Assembly: GCA_910588965.1 (NCBI GenBank)
Contig: CAJUSO010000019.1
Coordinates: 1-56,683, forward strand
DNA: 56,683 bases
Reading direction: 5' to 3'
From: an uncultured Lachnospiraceae bacterium
GTDB lineage: Bacteria > Bacillota > Clostridia > Lachnospirales > Lachnospiraceae
The translations under genes were made by a program, and so were the position numbers. Positions 53,116-56,683 of this stretch are shown one piece after another. The notes beneath the pieces are model-generated. The model was not told the origin of the DNA and did not search any database. It worked only from the letters and a program-made list of their open reading frames with translations. Position 1 is the stretch's first letter; each line of letters opens with the position of its first letter.

Positions 53116-56100
53116 ATGAGGAAATCTATGGTATTAAAAACACTATTCCGTTCGCCTTTAAAGGCTATGTTAACTTTCTTGCTGATAGCAGCAGCTTCTT
53201 TTGCACTGTTCTCCCGGGCCACAGATTATGCTGTCACCATGCGGGAGATTGCGCGTGCGGAAAGCTTCTGTAAAGGAGTTGCCGCTTTGGATAATACGGC
53301 GTCTTATGTCATCCTGCAGGGGGCAGGCAGCGGGCAGGTGTCGGACTATACGGCCTATGAAGTGGGGGCAAGGCCTTGGCCTTCCAATGGGCAGATTGCG
53401 GAATTCTCATCATTGCCAGGTGTTACGTTAGCTGATACAAGGTATATGACGGCTGGCCTGGTGGGAGGGTACAAGCGCCTGGTGGATGAAAGTGCAAGTG
53501 TAAGGGGTAGGTTTGTGATAGAGGGTACATATGCTGGGTGTGATTATACACCAGGCACTACGGGGGTCATGAAGCTGGCATTTGACGATGTCAGGGTGGT
53601 TGCCTGTGATGATGATGGGATTGACTTGGGCAGCCCGATTGAGGCTATCGCTGTGGACGACCAGACTTATTACGACAACCCTTACCCTGCAGCATATTTT
53701 GAGAAGTTGGAGAAGGGGAGCAGGTGTCTGGTTATGGGGACATATGGGGATATCCATAAGCCGCGGATGGATATGGGGGAGGAGGCCTTCCAGGTCATAG
53801 ATGGGCTGGGTAAGGGCTACTTAGATACAGAGGGTTTTGCCTTCCAGAAAGGAAAAGTAGAGGCAATCAAACAGAGCATTTATACCTATGACATTGTGTA
53901 TACTTCAGATATGCGTGCTATCCCACGTTTTAATGAACACCATATGGCAATCTCCCAGGGGCGTTCCCTAGTAGAAGGGGATAGGGATGCATGTGTTGTA
54001 AATGAAATCTTCCTGGAGGCCTATGGGCTGTCAGTAGGGGATAGGGTCAGCATACAATTAGGCGACAGGCTTTTCCACCAGAACCCAGGGAAAGGCGCAA
54101 GGGCTCAGGACGCAGAGAGCATTTCGGCGTTTGTCAGCATGGAAGAACTGGAGATTGTCGGTGCATACCGGGATATGGATGATAATTGGATGCGTAGGCA
54201 GGAAAGGGGATGGAGTTACTCCATAAATACTGTGTTCGTGCCGTCTGGGCTCCTGCCCATAGAAGTCCCGGATGATTATGAGCCTGCCATGGGCGAATTC
54301 AGCGTCCTGGTGGGGGATCCCTATGACATAGGGGAATTCCGGCAGGCAGCAGAGCCGTTGGCAGCAGAGATTGGCATCCCGATGCGTTTTTCAGACGGGG
54401 GATGGCTTGGCATGAAGGACAGTTTTGAGGCAGGGCGGTGGGCGGCATCCCTGACGGCCATGCTATCCATAGCAGGGGCAGCCCTTGCATTGTTTCTGGC
54501 GGTGTACCTTTACCTTGGCCGGAATAGGAAAGTCTACGCCATCATGCGGACGCTGGGCGTCCCTGGAAAAAAGGCAAGGGTTTCCCTTGTGCTGCCTTTT
54601 TTCCTATTGTCAGTATGGGGCATACCGGCAGGCGGCATGGCTGGGCTTGCCTATACATCTTGGACGGCAGGAGAGGCTCTTGCAGGTATGGCGGCCAATG
54701 CGCCCTACGGTTATGTGGCAGATACAGCGCTCCCCCCTGGTACGGCGCTCTTATGCCTATTATTGGAACTGGCATTTATCTTTTCCTTAACCCTGGTATT
54801 TTTGTGGAAAATTAAGAAAATACCTCCTTTGGAATTGCTGCAGGATGGGGCGGTGCATCAAGGCAGGGGCAATAGGGCTGGTTTGGAGCTTGCAAGGGAT
54901 GGGGATGGAGCCAGCGGGGCAGATATTGCTAAGATTCCAGAAGCCGGCGGAATCCAGGCATCTTCCCATAGGAAATACCCTGCTCCATGCCAAGTGGCTG
55001 CATTCATTTGGCGCCGTATGCGGCGCAGCATAGGGAAGGCAGCTATACCCTTAGGCTTGGCAGCCGCGCTGATGGGCGGCGTTGGGATGTTTGTGTTGGC
55101 AAGGATTGCGTATCAAGATGCTGCCAAGGAAATAAATGTGAAAGGCAGGGCGTTGATGTTTTCCTCGTCTTCCGTAGGGAATCTGTCAAGTTCTGGCTTG
55201 GTGGAGGATTTTTATTGCTATGATAGCTTTGGGGTACGCATCCATGGAATGGGGGCAAGTGCCCCTATGACATTTACCAATGACCTGGACCGTTACCTGG
55301 CTGGCAATTACACCGCCGCTTATGCCCCAGGATATGACAGTTCCTGCATGGGCAGCACAGAAGCCGTGTGCCTGATGGGACGGGGGCTTGCAGAAGAGTT
55401 GGGCATCCAGCCGGGAGATAGGGTAGCCCTCTTATCAGAAGATATGTATACTGTCATGTCAGAGGAATACAAAGAAGAGGATGTGCTTCAGATGAAGGTT
55501 AATCTAAAGGTAAGGATGTATCAGGTTGCGGGGGTGATAGATTCTGGGGCGGAAGATGCAAGCGGCGGCATTTTTGCGCCGGCGAACAGGGTTATGGCGG
55601 ATGTCTATGGCCAGCCATTCCCTTTCCAGTATTGTGAATTTACATTATCAGATAATAGGAAGGCTGGTGATTTAGACAGCCTGCTGGAGCAGGAAAAAAT
55701 GCTCGGGCAGATGGATGCTCCCATGGCTTCTTTCTACATTGACATGACAGGGTTTTGGAACATCCAGCGGATTTTGGGGCTTCTGGAATCTTTGTTCCCT
55801 GTCGCTATGGCGGCTGCATGGCTTGTCAGCCTGTTCGGCTCTGGGCTTTCCATCCTGCAGTCGGCCAGGGAGGCCGCATTCTTACGGGTCTTAGGCGCGG
55901 CAAAGAAACGCGTCAGGTGCATGCTGGTACTGGAACAGGCTGCCTTATGCATTGCAGGCATCATCCTGGCGGCAGGGGGGCTTGCCTTGTACAGCCCTAG
56001 GCTGTTTGCCAGAGGCGCCAAGACAATGGGAGCCTGTTGGGCGCTGTACTTCCTTGGATGCCTCTTGGGCGCATCCACAGCAGCCATACAGGTGACCCGG

Positions 56101-56136
56101 CACAAGATCCTAAGGCTTTTGCAAGGAAAGGAGTAG
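53116..56136 (+). CDS. FtsX-type ABC transporter permease (MacB/LolC-like)
   Basis: The protein is about 1006 residues from the ATG at 53116 (another start at 53128 is possible). It has an N-terminal membrane segment (TFLLIAAASFALF), a large external domain, then three membrane segments around 450-580, and a second half with the same layout ending in three more. The ALFLAVYLYLGRNRKVYAIMRTLGVP and AAFLRVLGAAKKR stretches are the characteristic FtsX coupling motifs. Such permeases work with a separate ATPase in export, peptide resistance or envelope remodelling. The ATPase gene follows after three bases but is truncated, so this transporter is probably non-functional unless another ATPase helps. 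Confidence 0.85.
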   Translation: MRKSMVLKTLFRSPLKAMLTFLLIAAASFALFSRATDYAVTMREIARAESFCKGVAALDNTASYVILQGAGSGQVSDYTAYEVGARPWPSNGQIAEFSSLPGVTLADTRYMTAGLVGGYKRLVDESASVRGRFVIEGTYAGCDYTPGTTGVMKLAFDDVRVVACDDDGIDLGSPIEAIAVDDQTYYDNPYPAAYFEKLEKGSRCLVMGTYGDIHKPRMDMGEEAFQVIDGLGKGYLDTEGFAFQKGKVEAIKQSIYTYDIVYTSDMRAIPRFNEHHMAISQGRSLVEGDRDACVVNEIFLEAYGLSVGDRVSIQLGDRLFHQNPGKGARAQDAESISAFVSMEELEIVGAYRDMDDNWMRRQERGWSYSINTVFVPSGLLPIEVPDDYEPAMGEFSVLVGDPYDIGEFRQAAEPLAAEIGIPMRFSDGGWLGMKDSFEAGRWAASLTAMLSIAGAALALFLAVYLYLGRNRKVYAIMRTLGVPGKKARVSLVLPFFLLSVWGIPAGGMAGLAYTSWTAGEALAGMAANAPYGYVADTALPPGTALLCLLLELAFIFSLTLVFLWKIKKIPPLELLQDGAVHQGRGNRAGLELARDGDGASGADIAKIPEAGGIQASSHRKYPAPCQVAAFIWRRMRRSIGKAAIPLGLAAALMGGVGMFVLARIAYQDAAKEINVKGRALMFSSSSVGNLSSSGLVEDFYCYDSFGVRIHGMGASAPMTFTNDLDRYLAGNYTAAYAPGYDSSCMGSTEAVCLMGRGLAEELGIQPGDRVALLSEDMYTVMSEEYKEEDVLQMKVNLKVRMYQVAGVIDSGAEDASGGIFAPANRVMADVYGQPFPFQYCEFTLSDNRKAGDLDSLLEQEKMLGQMDAPMASFYIDMTGFWNIQRILGLLESLFPVAMAAAWLVSLFGSGLSILQSAREAAFLRVLGAAKKRVRCMLVLEQAALCIAGIILAAGGLALYSPRLFARGAKTMGACWALYFLGCLLGASTAAIQVTRHKILRLLQGKE

Positions 56137-56139
56137 GGG

Positions 56140-56307
56140 ATGACAAAATTAATGTCAGAAAATGTTTCCTATAAGTATAGAGATGCGGAGGATGCAGCTA
56201 TTTCTGGAATTCCATACGAGTTTATCACTGGAAAGGTGTATGCAATCTTGCCGCCGCGCTTTTTGTTAAAGCTTGTTTGCTGCATATTTAGACTTTGCAG
56301 GTTCTAG
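56140..56307 (+). pseudogene. Truncated ABC transporter ATPase gene, cut at the Walker A motif
   Basis: The 55-codon frame starts three bases after the permease stop, with AAGGAAAGGAG as ribosome site. Its first 40 residues read like an ABC ATPase N-terminus (SENVSYKYRDAED, then FITGKVYAIL). Where GxSGSGKST should follow, it reads PPRFLLKL and stops at 56305-56307. A deletion or insertion has therefore removed the Walker A motif and the rest of the protein. No Walker B or signature motif is found in the remaining window. Confidence 0.7.
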
Positions 56308-56366
56308 GGCAAGTAGAATGGGGCAGTCTCTTCATCAAGAAGTTTTGCCATACCATAACTCCTGTA

Positions 56367-56510
56367 TTAGCCTAAATATTTATTGGGTTTTTTGTGAAAG
56401 CTGAATATATTTTCTTTATTAATCCTATGGTATGCAATTAGCAGGCAATCCACAAAGTCCAGGGAGATTGACGAATATATGTCAATGGCCATCCTGACGC
56501 ATTCGCCCTC
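56367..56510 (-). pseudogene. C-terminal remnant of a PIN-domain protein
   Basis: On the minus strand this frame ends DIYSSISLDFVDCLLIAY, then IFSFHKKPNK and a stop, which matches the end of PIN-domain toxin nucleases (LDFVDxLL, F-D-KKLNK). The expected Asp in FDKK is His here. The frame is blocked upstream by a stop at 56571-56573, and more PIN-like sequence seems to continue in another frame, so the gene looks frameshifted and decayed. The rest of 56308-56683 shows no believable gene. Confidence 0.4.
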
Positions 56511-56683
56511 GGTACAGGATGTGATATGTTGTGAACTGTAGATGTAAACATTTCCGGCAAATGCAGTATTTTAGCGGAAATGCACATCTGCAAAAATACA
56601 ACATATGCGGCTGGCTCATTTGTGGTGGATGGAAACTTGCAGATGTTGTGGTAAAGGAAGAAGGTGATAATCCTTTTATTCGT

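Overview
The window looks like part of a chromosome from a Gram-positive Clostridia member, most likely Lachnospiraceae. The reasons are a moderate GC content, strong AGGAGG-type ribosome sites, several TTG starts, LytR-CpsA-Psr ligases, lysine-rich InlB-type and FN3-type repeats on secreted proteins, and an Rpn-family nuclease of the kind common in that family. The genus is inferred, not shown. I found no rRNA, tRNA or CRISPR array.

Almost everything from the left edge to about 48.8 kb is one very large locus for building, exporting, attaching and managing surface polysaccharide. Left part (1-9.5 kb): the 3' end of rfbB, a family-2 glycosyltransferase (GT2), a polyprenyl-phosphate sugar synthase-like GT next to a large polytopic protein, a GT2 with a decayed second domain, an Rpn nuclease gene with its own promoter, another GT2 and a DUF4422-type protein. 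From 9.6 to 20.6 kb: a Wzx-like flippase, a secreted DUF5722-like protein, a tandem-domain GT2, rfbA and rfbC (dTDP-rhamnose pathway), and a secreted transglutaminase-like protein. From 20.7 to 32.2 kb: a Wzm/Wzt-type ABC exporter followed directly by a methyltransferase-kinase fusion resembling the O-antigen chain terminator WbdD, an initiating phosphoglycosyl transferase, an O-acyltransferase, a double-domain GT, ugd and a PglE-like aminotransferase. Two membrane-protein genes on the minus strand (32.3-34.2 kb) interrupt the run; a two-sided terminator closes one end and a divergent promoter region lies at the other.

From 34.5 to 48.8 kb come an LCP ligase, two large secreted cell-wall hydrolases (amidase and glucosaminidase, each with FN3-like repeats), a tandem GT2, a small zinc-ribbon protein, a second phosphoglycosyl transferase, a WbbL-like and another GT2, and a second LCP ligase. 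Housekeeping or stress genes follow: glmS and an HtrA-type protease closed by a strong terminator. The right edge holds an FtsX-type ABC permease whose partner ATPase gene is cut off at the Walker A motif, followed by a decayed PIN-domain remnant.

Working model (inference): dTDP-rhamnose, a uronic acid from Ugd and possibly an amino sugar are assembled on undecaprenyl phosphate. The chain may be capped by the methyltransferase-kinase and exported by Wzm/Wzt, and/or units may be flipped by the Wzx-like protein, and LCP enzymes attach product to the wall. Two initiating enzymes, two export routes and two LCP proteins suggest two polymers. Four big secreted proteins encoded in the locus have no sortase motif and carry lysine-rich repeats, so they may be held on the wall by the anionic polymer.
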